NCBI RefSeq assembly: GCF_003015185.1
Contig: NZ_CP027860.1
Location: forward strand, 1,054,001 to 1,118,000
Source of the DNA: Ahniella affigens
GTDB taxonomy: Bacteria; Pseudomonadota; Gammaproteobacteria; Xanthomonadales; Ahniellaceae
Reading direction: 5' to 3'
Length of the DNA stretch: 64,000 nucleotides
Shown: positions 1-7,620 of the stretch, piece by piece
How positions within the stretch are numbered: the stretch's first letter is position 1
Layout: every line of letters begins with the position of its first letter
The notes under the pieces: generated by a model
Seen by the model: the letters and a program-made list of their open reading frames with translations, nothing else
Told to the model about the DNA's origin: nothing
The model's database searches: none
Made by a program: the position numbers and the translations under genes

Positions 1-664
1 GCTTCAGGTGCTCCTCGGCGATCGCCGGTTTGGCACCGTAGGTCAGCGACGCCAGCATGCCGCCGACCTTGCCAACGATCTCGGCATGGTAGAGCGCCAT
101 CGCGGTATGCGCGTCGGCATGTTTTGGACAGAGTTCGAGCGTTGCTTCCAGCGAGGCCTTGACCTTGCCGGCCAAGCCTTGTGCCAACGCTTTGGTGATG
201 GAAATCTGCTGGCTGTATCGACCCAATGCGAACGCATGGAAATAGTGCGAATTCGCTTCCTTGGGCAGCGCCGCGATCGCGGCTTCCGCCAGTCCCACCG
301 CGGTCTCGAAGCGCTTCAGTTTTTCCTTCTCATCAGCGACAAGATGCGCGGCATGAATGCCGATCGCCTTGCAGGCCACGCTGGCACCCAAGGGACCGAG
401 TGCCTCGCCGGCTTCGAAGGCTTGCTGAAAATCGCCGCGATGATAGGCCCGCCAGGCGTCCTGCAAGGTCGCGGCAATTTTGGCTGCATCGGCGGCTTTG
501 CCGAGTTTGCTATTGCCCTTCAGCAGCTTGCCGATTCGCGCTTCATCAGGAAAGGGCTCCTGATCGCCAACGTGCAACTTGGCCCAAGCCTTGTCGAGCT
601 TATCGCCAGCGTAATCGAAGGCTTTGTCCGAGAGGGTGAATGCCGCCCACTTTTTGCCTGCCAT
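1..664 (-). CDS. TPR-like helical repeat protein, 3' end cut by window edge
   Basis: A clean open frame starts at the ATG at 664 and runs off the left edge after about 221 codons without a stop. A GGAG ribosome site lies 7 nt upstream. The protein starts MAGKKWAAFTLSDKAFDYAG and is rich in Ala, Lys and Leu helices. Motifs such as GDFQQAFEAGEALGPLG and HADAHTAMALYHAEIVGKVG resemble tetratricopeptide helix pairs. No signal peptide or membrane segment is seen, so it is probably cytoplasmic and acts as a protein-binding scaffold; that role is inferred from fold only. It is transcribed away from the serine hydrolase gene. Open frames on the plus strand here lack these features. Confidence 0.75.
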   Translation of the reverse strand, partial: MAGKKWAAFTLSDKAFDYAGDKLDKAWAKLHVGDQEPFPDEARIGKLLKGNSKLGKAADAAKIAATLQDAWRAYHRGDFQQAFEAGEALGPLGASVACKAIGIHAAHLVADEKEKLKRFETAVGLAEAAIAALPKEANSHYFHAFALGRYSQQISITKALAQGLAGKVKASLEATLELCPKHADAHTAMALYHAEIVGKVGGMLASLTYGAKPAIAEEHLK

Positions 665-741
665 GATGCTGCTCCGCGATAAGGATTCGCACGAGCATCT
701 TCGATTCTGCTGAAACTGGCAAGGGCTACACGTTGTGGGGC

Positions 742-903
742 GGGAGTGCCAGTCGCACCGAAGGTACGCCTATTCGTGCATCAACCTGTCGGCTCCCTCC
801 CCCGCGATCGCGGGGGAGAGTCCCGGATCGGGCTGCTTGCGATCAGGATTGGCACGACCCACAACTTCCTTTTGCCACAATCGTCAACGATTCATTGCGG
901 GGC
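742..903 (-). repeat. Dispersed repeat family E, short inverted copy
   Basis: This stretch is the reverse complement of the 249-bp repeats at 58863-59364. Shared blocks are GGGAGTGCCAGTC, a CCGAAGGT core, CGCGATCGCGGGG palindromes, TTGCGATCA..ATTGGCAC and CGTCAACG. It occupies much of the 665-1136 gap between the divergent genes. The rest of that gap shows no convincing gene. Confidence 0.7.
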
Positions 904-1136
904 CGAAACAGGCTGAGTTCGGGTTCCGGATCCCGGCAGTCGCGGGGGCGAGCGATGTGCCGGGCGCGCGAGTCGCATGCGCCCAGGATGGGCGCTCCCA
1001 GCCAGCCTGCGAAGGAGCAGGCGCTGCAAGTGTGACGATCGACATTGATTGAGGTTGCAACCGCAAGTCACGACGACGTATCCAAGTTGCCATCGATCCG
1101 CCAGTCGTGGCCGGATCACCAATGGGAGTCGTGCAG

Positions 1137-2243
1137 ATGCAATGGAATGTCGTAATTCGGATTGCCGGGGCCTTGGCGATTGCGCTGGCGGTTCAACATG
1201 TTTCGGCGTGTGCAGACAAGCCGAACCAATCGGATGGCGACGCCAAACGATTTTCAGTGCAATTGGATGGCTGGCTGACCAAGACCAAGGTGGCCAGTGC
1301 ATCGGTGGCGGTCGTGCGCGATGGGCGCTTGGCGTTTGTTGCGGCCGCAGGTCATGCCAGTCCGGAGCGCGCGGCAAGCCCAGAGACCCTCTACAACGTG
1401 GCCTCACTCGCAAAGCCGCTGACCGCTGAGATGAGCTTGCGCTTGCTGCACGATCGCCACTGGTCGCTCGATGAGCCATTGGACACTTGGTGGGTTGATC
1501 CCGACATTGCGGACGATCCTCGTGCCAAACAGCTCACGGCCCGCATCCTGCTCAGCCACCAAAGCGGTTTTCCGAACTGGCGCGATGGGCGTCTGGCTTT
1601 CGCGTTTGCACCGGGAACCCGATTTGGATACTCCGGCGAAGGCTACGAATACCTGGCGCGGGCGCTTGCGGCGCGCGCCGGCAGCGGTTTCGAGTCTCTG
1701 ATGACCAAGACGGTGCTGGAACCACTCGGCATGCGTCGCACGGTACAGACCAAGCAACCGTGGCTGCACGACCAATTCGCCATTCCGTATGACGCTGAGG
1801 GTCATCCCATGCCGCCACAGTTTGCGCGTAGCGCTTCAGCGGCCGACGATCTGTACACCACCGCGACCGACTATGCGCAATTGATCCTGTCGGCGATGCA
1901 GGGCAGCGGGATATCCAAGTCGCTCTCTGCGGCGCGCCAAGACATTCAGGTTGATCGACTGCATGACCTCTGTGGCGACCGCGCGCCGTCCCGCTGCCCC
2001 AGTGCCGCGGGGTTCGGGCTTGGCTGGGAAATCTTCAAGATCGGCAATCAGCGTTACCTGATGCACACCGGACGCGACACTGGCACGTTCGCATTGGCCT
2101 ACTTCAGCCCTGAGCGCCAGACCGGTGTCGTGATTCTGACAAACAGCGACCAGGGTGCCGCCGTCGTGCTGCCGATTCTCGATCACCTGGCGTTGGATCC
2201 GGCTTTCACTGATTGGTTGCGGGAACTTGCTTCCGGACCATAG
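1137..2243 (+). CDS. Serine hydrolase, class C beta-lactamase/penicillin-binding family, probable lipoprotein
   Basis: A 368-aa protein. The ATG at 1137 is chosen because GGAG sits 8 nt upstream and an N-terminal hydrophobic segment (about residues 4-22) follows. The segment ends VSAC at 22-25, which fits a lipobox, so a periplasmic lipoprotein is likely. Family motifs are in order: SLAK at 90-93 (nucleophile Ser90 and base Lys93), YSG at 165-167 in place of the usual YxN, and HTG at 310-312 in place of KTG. Such enzymes act as esterases, peptidases or DD-peptidases; the substrate cannot be read from sequence. The gene appears monocistronic and converges on the acetyltransferase gene. Confidence 0.9.
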   Translation: MQWNVVIRIAGALAIALAVQHVSACADKPNQSDGDAKRFSVQLDGWLTKTKVASASVAVVRDGRLAFVAAAGHASPERAASPETLYNVASLAKPLTAEMSLRLLHDRHWSLDEPLDTWWVDPDIADDPRAKQLTARILLSHQSGFPNWRDGRLAFAFAPGTRFGYSGEGYEYLARALAARAGSGFESLMTKTVLEPLGMRRTVQTKQPWLHDQFAIPYDAEGHPMPPQFARSASAADDLYTTATDYAQLILSAMQGSGISKSLSAARQDIQVDRLHDLCGDRAPSRCPSAAGFGLGWEIFKIGNQRYLMHTGRDTGTFALAYFSPERQTGVVILTNSDQGAAVVLPILDHLALDPAFTDWLRELASGP

Positions 2244-2252
2244 ATCGATTTG

Positions 2253-2295
2253 TGGCGGGTCTGAACGAGTCCATCCTGGACGTTCCGACCCGCCA
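2253..2295. terminator. Long intergenic hairpin between convergent genes
   Basis: TGGCGGGT at 2253-2260 pairs with ACCCGCCA at 2288-2295, and inner arms GTCC/GGAC extend the stem. It lies between two convergent stops and may terminate both transcripts, although there is no T-run. The inner part resembles the first hairpin of repeat family C (GGTCTGAA...TTCAGACC), so it may be a domesticated fragment. Confidence 0.5.
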
Positions 2296-2331
2296 TAGTC
2301 AAGCCGGATTCCGCGTTGACGCCATGCTGCG

Positions 2332-2826
2332 TCAATCCGTGACGCGTGCCATTACATGCGCGTCGACATACCGGCCATCGCGATACGCGTAGTTCCGGCA
2401 CGTGCCTTCAATCACAAAGCCGTGCTTTTGGTACAGCGCGATCGCGGCTTTGTTATCGGTATAAACTTCGATCTCGATCCGGCGGACATTCATCCAGCGC
2501 TCGCAGCTGTCGATCGCCGCAGACAATAGGGCGCTGCCCACACCCAGACGGCGTGCCGTCGACTTGACGCCCATTCCGATGGTCGCCACGTGCTTTCGGC
2601 GCGGATGTCGGAATAGATCCAATCCGAGTTGGCCTAGTATTTCGCCGGCGCGCTCCGCGACCAGGCAATAGAAGCCATCGCGTGTCGGGTCGAGCTTCTG
2701 GGCCCAATGCGACAAGGGCTGATAGGGCAGCTGGAGCGTATCGCCATAGGCCTGAAGCTCACCGTAAAGCGCGTGAATCTGAGGTAGATCTGCTGGTTCC
2801 AGATGGCGAACAGTGATGGTGGACAT
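2332..2826 (-). CDS. GNAT N-acetyltransferase, AaaT/YhhY-like
   Basis: A 164-aa cytoplasmic acetyl-CoA-dependent acyltransferase. The motif A loop RRLGVGSALL binds the CoA pyrophosphate, and the C-terminal block ALYQKHGFVIEGT is typical of GNAT enzymes. End to end it recalls E. coli AaaT (YhhY), an L-phenylalanine/L-methionine N-acetyltransferase: shared blocks are RH near the start, RPRR/HPRR-HVA, the DNKAAI-type helix cap, GFxIEGT and YVDAxxMARV. By that likeness it may acetylate amino acids or related amines. It stands alone, convergent with the serine hydrolase gene; the 206 bp upstream hold no obvious gene. Confidence 0.9.
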   Translation of the reverse strand: MSTITVRHLEPADLPQIHALYGELQAYGDTLQLPYQPLSHWAQKLDPTRDGFYCLVAERAGEILGQLGLDLFRHPRRKHVATIGMGVKSTARRLGVGSALLSAAIDSCERWMNVRRIEIEVYTDNKAAIALYQKHGFVIEGTCRNYAYRDGRYVDAHVMARVTD

Positions 2827-3032
2827 AGCCTTCGCAGAATTGCGTATACAGGCCCCGAATCGTACGTCAAAACGCTTGTCTTAAGGCCAGAAGCATTGGC
2901 TGACCAATCGAGGCCCCGCAACGGGCGTTGATCGCACGGCAGCCGCCCGTCGCATCAGGATCCGCTGGCTGAGTGCAGCCAGCGGACTGATTCGCTTACC
3001 ACAAGTACACGGTACTTCTGGCGAGCGTGCCT

Positions 3033-4472
3033 TTATTGCTTGTTTGACGCCGGAGGCACGAGCGGCACATTGCTCGGCGAGAATAAGTGACTGGTGCCCG
3101 TACTGGTGGTCGACTGATGGCAGCCAAAACAACCCATGTCAGGGGTGGCGCTGCCTTTCTGGTGGTACGTCTCCATCGTTGCGTTGGCGAGCAGCAGGGA
3201 GCCGACGAGGTGACTGTCGGTGGGGCTGGACGGAATGGATCCATTGTTCGTCCACACGCCGCCAACCTGGAAGTAGTTGGCGCGCATGTCGTTGACCATG
3301 GTGAGCATCGCGATGATGTCGCCGTTCAACGAGATCAGCTCGCTATTGTTCTCGGCCGAAGCGGGTGTTGGCGCATTTCCCCAAGGATTGACGCGGTACA
3401 CGTTGTTCTGACTGATGGTGTTGCCGGCAGTCGCATTGATGTTGCCGGTCGACCCATCGACTGTCATTTGGGCAACCAAGGCGCCGTCGCGGCTGCCGCC
3501 ATTGCTCATGAAGGTCCAGGTGCCGCTCGAATCGAACGGCACCAGGAGGGGCGTTGGCGGCGTAAAGCGGGGCTCAAAATAGAAGTCATTGTCGGGGGCA
3601 TTGCGGTGATGTTCGAAGGTAGCCCAAACCATCTCGGGATGTCCGTTGACAGGCCCCACCACATGAATTCCGACCAAGGCCAACGTCTTTGGGATGCTTG
3701 GCATCTTGGGGTCGATCGTCCATTGGGTCGTACTGGTCTTTTGATAGTTGGGCACCACCGACGTGATCGTGATGTACTCATCGAGATTGCTGACGGTAGC
3801 CGCATCGACCCACGCGGTCTTCAACTCCATCGTCAGCGCGTTCGCATCGGGCAGCGTCGCGCCGTTCTGGGCGGCATACTGCACAATGGCGTTCAGTTCG
3901 GACTGGCTTGACGGGAACGGTGTCGTAGCCGGGAGCGCTCCGTTCGAGACCGCGGTGTTGAACCAAGCGTAGACGTCATTGGCATGAACACCGAAGTAGA
4001 CGAGGGAGTCATTCAACGACAGCAGTGTGTCCCCACCACCGGCTTGACCGCCGGGCTGAATTTTCTGGGGCTTGGTGCCGCGCAGCGCAAACGCGTTATT
4101 CATCTTGCCGAACGTGTTGGGGACGTAGACGGCATTGCCGCCGCTATTGAAATTCACGTCAAAGAAAACGGGTGAATCGAGGACAATGCTGCCGCCGGCT
4201 GGCGATGTGATCCACAAGAACATCTGGTGTGCCCACTTGTAGAAGTCGCATTTGGTGTTTTGCAGTGGGAAGCTCACGCTGTCGGCAAAAGTGACCGAGC
4301 CATTGTCGGTGATGCTGCCGCTCGCAAACCAAGTGCTGAACTCGGTTGGCGAGATCGAGCATGCAGTGTCCACGTACTTCAGTGACGCATTGGCGGCCTT
4401 CGCCGGTGACGGGCCCAATGCAACGGCCAAGGCAATCACTCCGGCCAAGCCGGAAGCGCTGAAACGATTCAT
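3033..4472 (-). CDS. Exported protein with a single C-terminal CxxCH haem motif
   Basis: A 479-aa protein starting at the ATG at 4472, with GGGAG upstream. The N-terminus (MNRFSASGLAGVIALAVALG, then PSPAKA) is a clear Sec signal peptide with an AKA cleavage site near residue 24. The long middle (about 30-440) is polar, Asn- and Thr-rich, and matches no domain I can name. Near the end CFGCH at 448-452 is a covalent c-haem site, followed by a short Ser/Thr/Pro tail. Few residues follow CxxCH and a distal Met ligand is not evident, so a classical cytochrome c fold is doubtful. It may be a periplasmic mono-haem redox protein. Confidence 0.75.
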   Translation of the reverse strand: MNRFSASGLAGVIALAVALGPSPAKAANASLKYVDTACSISPTEFSTWFASGSITDNGSVTFADSVSFPLQNTKCDFYKWAHQMFLWITSPAGGSIVLDSPVFFDVNFNSGGNAVYVPNTFGKMNNAFALRGTKPQKIQPGGQAGGGDTLLSLNDSLVYFGVHANDVYAWFNTAVSNGALPATTPFPSSQSELNAIVQYAAQNGATLPDANALTMELKTAWVDAATVSNLDEYITITSVVPNYQKTSTTQWTIDPKMPSIPKTLALVGIHVVGPVNGHPEMVWATFEHHRNAPDNDFYFEPRFTPPTPLLVPFDSSGTWTFMSNGGSRDGALVAQMTVDGSTGNINATAGNTISQNNVYRVNPWGNAPTPASAENNSELISLNGDIIAMLTMVNDMRANYFQVGGVWTNNGSIPSSPTDSHLVGSLLLANATMETYHQKGSATPDMGCFGCHQSTTSTGTSHLFSPSNVPLVPPASNKQ

Positions 4473-4763
4473 GATGGTTCGCTCCCAAGTGAATAGTGGT
4501 GCTTTCAATGTCACAGGACATTGACGCTGCCTGCGCGTCGCCAGCGTGAACGCCGCCAATGGCTCACAGGTAACCGGAGCGTATTACAAGTTCGTGCGCC
4601 GTGACATGTCGGAAACAGCAGGTCTGCAAATACCGTCCACATCGCTCGCCAAATCGATCGACGCGTCGTCCTGTCATGATCGTCCGATCAATGCTCGGTA
4701 ACGCCGGCATGGATGGCAGCCTTGAAGTATAGTGCGGCGCAACCAGTCCGAACGGAGGCTCAA
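4473..4763. other. Divergent intergenic region
   Basis: About 290 bp separate the exported CxxCH gene (minus) from the membrane protein gene (plus). It should carry promoters for both. I see no repeat, RNA gene or convincing coding frame. Confidence 0.5.
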
Positions 4764-4808
4764 GTGCTGCTGGCAATGCGATCATCGCTGCTTGGGTGGG
4801 CCCAGTGA
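4764..4808 (+). CDS. Possible 14-codon leader ORF coupled to the downstream gene
   Basis: GTG at 4764 follows a strong GGAGG (4754-4758) with ideal spacing and encodes MLLAMRSSLLGWAQ, ending TGA at 4806-4808. That stop overlaps the GTG at 4805 of the next gene as GTGA. The downstream gene has no Shine-Dalgarno site of its own, so ribosomes terminating here could reinitiate. Alternatively the GGAGG belongs to a mis-sequenced start of the membrane protein. Confidence 0.4.
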   Translation: MLLAMRSSLLGWAQ

Positions 4809-5482
4809 GCCGTCGGCGCGCACCTCGGGCCGCTCGAAACCCGGCGCCGCTTCCAGTGGCAGTCGAGGCGGCACCAAATTTCAGCTTGTGGCAGAGGGGT
4901 TTGATCTTTTTTCGGCATCTGATCCCGTTGTCGATCGTGCTGGTGCTCGGGCATTCGGCTGGTCATTTCCTGCTGCTCACGGTATTCAACTTGGCGTTGA
5001 CCATGTCGACTCTGGCGGTCGTCGGGGTCGCGGTGTCGATGCGCGGCAAGTACATCAGCACGATGGACCAAATTGCCGGGCTCACGACGCTGCTCGCGGT
5101 CGGACTCGGGGTCACCTTGCTGTTGACGGCACTGTTTGGTTGGGTGGTTGCCGTTTTGATCGACGCCACCGAAGGCAGTCTGATGAACCCTGAGCTCATC
5201 GGTTCGGCCGCATTGATGTTGGTCTGCAACGTGCCCCATGCCTGGCGGCAGTATCAGGATGGCGTCAAGAACCCGATGAGTGAAGTGGCCGCACAACAGC
5301 GCGACCGACCGCTCATTTTCGCCCACCTGTTCAGCGCTGGCCTGGTGTTCATGCTGGCGCCCTATGCGTTTGAGTTCGGGCGAATCGGCCTTTTGATACT
5401 CGCGTGCTTGCTAACGGGAGTGTTCGTGTTTCGCGACTTACGGCCCGATCTGATCCGTCGGCTCGCGCCTGGCGGCGTCTGA
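4805..5482 (+). CDS. Multi-pass membrane protein of unknown function
   Basis: About 225 aa from the GTG at 4805; a GTG at 4796 is the alternative start. After a basic N-terminus (SRRRAPRAARNPAP) there are about five hydrophobic helices: near LIPLSIVLVLGHSAG, the LTVFNLALTMSTLAVVGVAV segment, LLAVGLGVTLLLTALFGWVV, LIGSAALMLVCNV and two at the C-terminus. The spacing loosely recalls DUF6498-type membrane proteins, but I cannot assign it. The start is unclear because the only good ribosome site serves the upstream 14-codon ORF. It precedes the regulator gene by 213 bp. Confidence 0.75.
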   Translation: MSRRRAPRAARNPAPLPVAVEAAPNFSLWQRGLIFFRHLIPLSIVLVLGHSAGHFLLLTVFNLALTMSTLAVVGVAVSMRGKYISTMDQIAGLTTLLAVGLGVTLLLTALFGWVVAVLIDATEGSLMNPELIGSAALMLVCNVPHAWRQYQDGVKNPMSEVAAQQRDRPLIFAHLFSAGLVFMLAPYAFEFGRIGLLILACLLTGVFVFRDLRPDLIRRLAPGGV

Positions 5483-5695
5483 TGTCGGCGCTGTGAAAGG
5501 TTTGATGCGCAATGACTATTCGCCAAGGAGTGGTCCTTCTCAGATTCAGGCGGTGTTCGCGATTTTGGATCCATGCATCAACACCGAACGTTTCATCGTT
5601 GTCGGTGCGCCGTTGCTGCAAGCAGTGCCACGCACCGTTGACCGCAACGTGACGGTCGCATAGTGTCCCCGCAAACCCCTGTCCGTAGCGTTCAT

Positions 5696-6433
5696 ATGCC
5701 CGAAGTTGGGATGCCCTGGTCGGAAGCCGAGACACGCGCGATGCTGCGGGTGGCCCACAGGCGCTGGTATTTCTATGCGCTGTTGGTCGTCTTGCTGATG
5801 GTGTCGATCTGGATTGGTGTCAGCGGCATGTGGATGCAGATGCCGCTTGGCGCTCGCGCTCTGGCGATTGGCGTGGCGGGGTTCTGGGTCGTCGTGCTGT
5901 GGCAAAAACTCCGATTCGCCCGCGATGTGCTGGCCGACCAACACCGGATGCCTAACGAACATGTTGGCCCGGTTCACCTGTTGCCGCGGCAACGCGTTGG
6001 CTGGTTCGCGCCGATGAGCTATGAGCTTTGCAGCGGGAGCATTCGTGCCAGCGTCGGTTCTGTGTTGCCGGTTCTCGATTCAACCACCGGCTTGTACCGC
6101 ATCCGTATCGGGGCAGTCTCACGATTCCTCGTCTCGATCGCGCCTTGCATCGACGCGCCTGACCCGAAACCTGCGCCGACGGCACCGGCGCCAAGCTTGA
6201 GCCCGCGCGAGCAGGCATTGCTGGATTTGTTGGCACGGGGGCTGTCCGACAAACAGATCGCGCGCGAACTGGGCCTGACGCCGGCAACCGTTCGCACGTA
6301 CAACTCCAATCTGTTCAAGAAGCTGGGGATTGCCGATCGTGACGCCGCGGCGACTTGGGCGGCGCGCCAATCGGGCGACGCAAACTTGGCCGGACGCGAC
6401 ACGACCGCCGGCCCAGTGTCGAATTCATCGTGA
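5696..6433 (+). CDS. Membrane-anchored LuxR-type transcriptional regulator
   Basis: About 245 aa from the ATG at 5696; ATG 5711 and GTG 5663 are alternatives and none has a strong ribosome site. The N-terminal third carries two membrane helices (WYFYALLVVLLMVSIWIGV and LAIGVAGFWVVVLW). A roughly 100-residue region follows, then a Pro/Ala linker. The C-terminus has a GerE/LuxR helix-turn-helix: SPREQALLDLLARGLSDKQI and ELGLTPATVRTYNSNLFKKL. Receiver and autoinducer-binding domains are absent, so it probably senses a signal at or near the membrane and binds DNA from there. Targets are unknown; neighbouring membrane-protein and protease genes are candidates. Confidence 0.85.
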   Translation: MPEVGMPWSEAETRAMLRVAHRRWYFYALLVVLLMVSIWIGVSGMWMQMPLGARALAIGVAGFWVVVLWQKLRFARDVLADQHRMPNEHVGPVHLLPRQRVGWFAPMSYELCSGSIRASVGSVLPVLDSTTGLYRIRIGAVSRFLVSIAPCIDAPDPKPAPTAPAPSLSPREQALLDLLARGLSDKQIARELGLTPATVRTYNSNLFKKLGIADRDAAATWAARQSGDANLAGRDTTAGPVSNSS

Positions 6434-6552
6434 AGGTCCAAGACCCCGCCGTAACCCCACTTTGGGTTGTCAATTGACACCGAGTCAACACCAATCCCCT
6501 GGCCATTCGGGCAACGCTTTTGCAAGCTTTGGGCGCCTCATCGGAGCCTGAC

Positions 6553-7314
6553 ATGTTGAACCAAAAACTGCCCGTCATCTGGAGTCCGCGTCAAGGATTC
6601 GTGATCCTGATCGCCTTTGTGGTGATCTATTTCGCACTGAGTGGTCTGCATATGGCGTGGGTCAAGCACACCATCGGGTTTGAGGCCTACCTCGGGCCAG
6701 GGCCGCGGATGCCACCCAAAGTGCTCATCCTGGGCCAACTGTTCAAAGCTGTCGCGATCGGTGCGGTACTTTACTGGCTGGCTCTGAAAACAGCGGCGCA
6801 GCCCGCTTCTGTGCTCGGGCTCAGAATGTGTGAACGGAAATGGTTGGTGTGGGCCCTAGCGCTGGCACTCGCTGGATTCGTGTTGATGCTGGTGTTGGCG
6901 AAGTTCATGGTGACCGCGCTGCCCGACTGGGCCCGATTTGCGCAGGCGCGATTTGCCTGGAGTGATGCGCCGGCGGGCCAGATGCTGCTGCTGATAGGGA
7001 TGACCATCTTGATCACGCCCGTGGCAGAAGAACTGTTCTTCCGCGGGTTCCTGTTGCAATGGATGGGTTCCCGGCACCGGTTGTGGGCGGCAATCGGGAT
7101 CAGCTCGTTGATGTTCGGCGCCTCTCACATCATCCCATCCCAGGTCATCGTCGCAACGTTTCTGGCGATGGGCATGTCGCTGCTGTTTCTCGCCTCGCGC
7201 TCGATCTTGCCGAGCCTGATCTGGCACATCGTCAACAACGCCATCGGCGTGGGCATGAGTCTCGCAGCGAATGCCGGCCTCTTGCCGTCGTGGCTGATGC
7301 CGACCGCAGGTTGA
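6553..7314 (+). CDS. CPBP-family intramembrane metalloprotease
   Basis: A 253-aa polytopic membrane protein. The ATG at 6553 follows GGAG with 6-nt spacing. The three CPBP (Rce1/Abi) motifs are intact: EE-x3-R as E159, E160 and R164 with G165; F188-x3-H192; and H225-x3-N229. These form the intramembrane active site of CAAX-protease-type glutamate enzymes. At least six hydrophobic helices are visible. Substrates in bacteria are mostly unknown; some members process peptides or confer bacteriocin immunity. The position 120 bp after the membrane-tethered regulator suggests, but does not prove, a functional link such as regulated proteolysis. Confidence 0.9.
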   Translation: MLNQKLPVIWSPRQGFVILIAFVVIYFALSGLHMAWVKHTIGFEAYLGPGPRMPPKVLILGQLFKAVAIGAVLYWLALKTAAQPASVLGLRMCERKWLVWALALALAGFVLMLVLAKFMVTALPDWARFAQARFAWSDAPAGQMLLLIGMTILITPVAEELFFRGFLLQWMGSRHRLWAAIGISSLMFGASHIIPSQVIVATFLAMGMSLLFLASRSILPSLIWHIVNNAIGVGMSLAANAGLLPSWLMPTAG

Positions 7315-7559
7315 AGCACGTCAGCACGCCGCCTCAGTAAAGCGTTGCTTGCGGGATTTGGTTCGCCGCCGGGAAATGCGTTTTAGCCAGTGCATCGACT
7401 TATTCGATCATGGTATGTCGCTCATGCCAGATGGAATGGTGTCTCTAGCCGCAATCCGGCAGGACTACAGTGGAATGGCGCTTCCCGCGCTGGCAACTGG
7501 TCGCCCCCACCAACTCGAACGACGCAAGACCACGTGGCGGCTATGCCATCAGTCATCCG

Positions 7560-7587
7560 CCGACAGGCTGATTTCCGGGCCTATACT
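7560..7587 (+). promoter_or_regulatory. Candidate sigma-70 promoter for the beta-propeller gene
   Basis: TATACT at 7582-7587 is a near-consensus -10 box. CCGACA at 7560-7565 lies 16 bp upstream as a weak -35. The spacing to the ATG at 7621 allows a leader of about 25 nt with its ribosome site. The rest of 7315-7620 shows nothing I can identify. Confidence 0.4.
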
Positions 7588-7620
7588 CGCGGCCCCGAAT
7601 CGGACTGAGGAGCAAGGGCG

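Noticed and set aside
8-682. 224-codon open frame on the plus strand
   Set aside because: It is antisense to the edge-truncated TPR-like gene (1-664, minus), which has a ribosome site and coherent helical protein composition.
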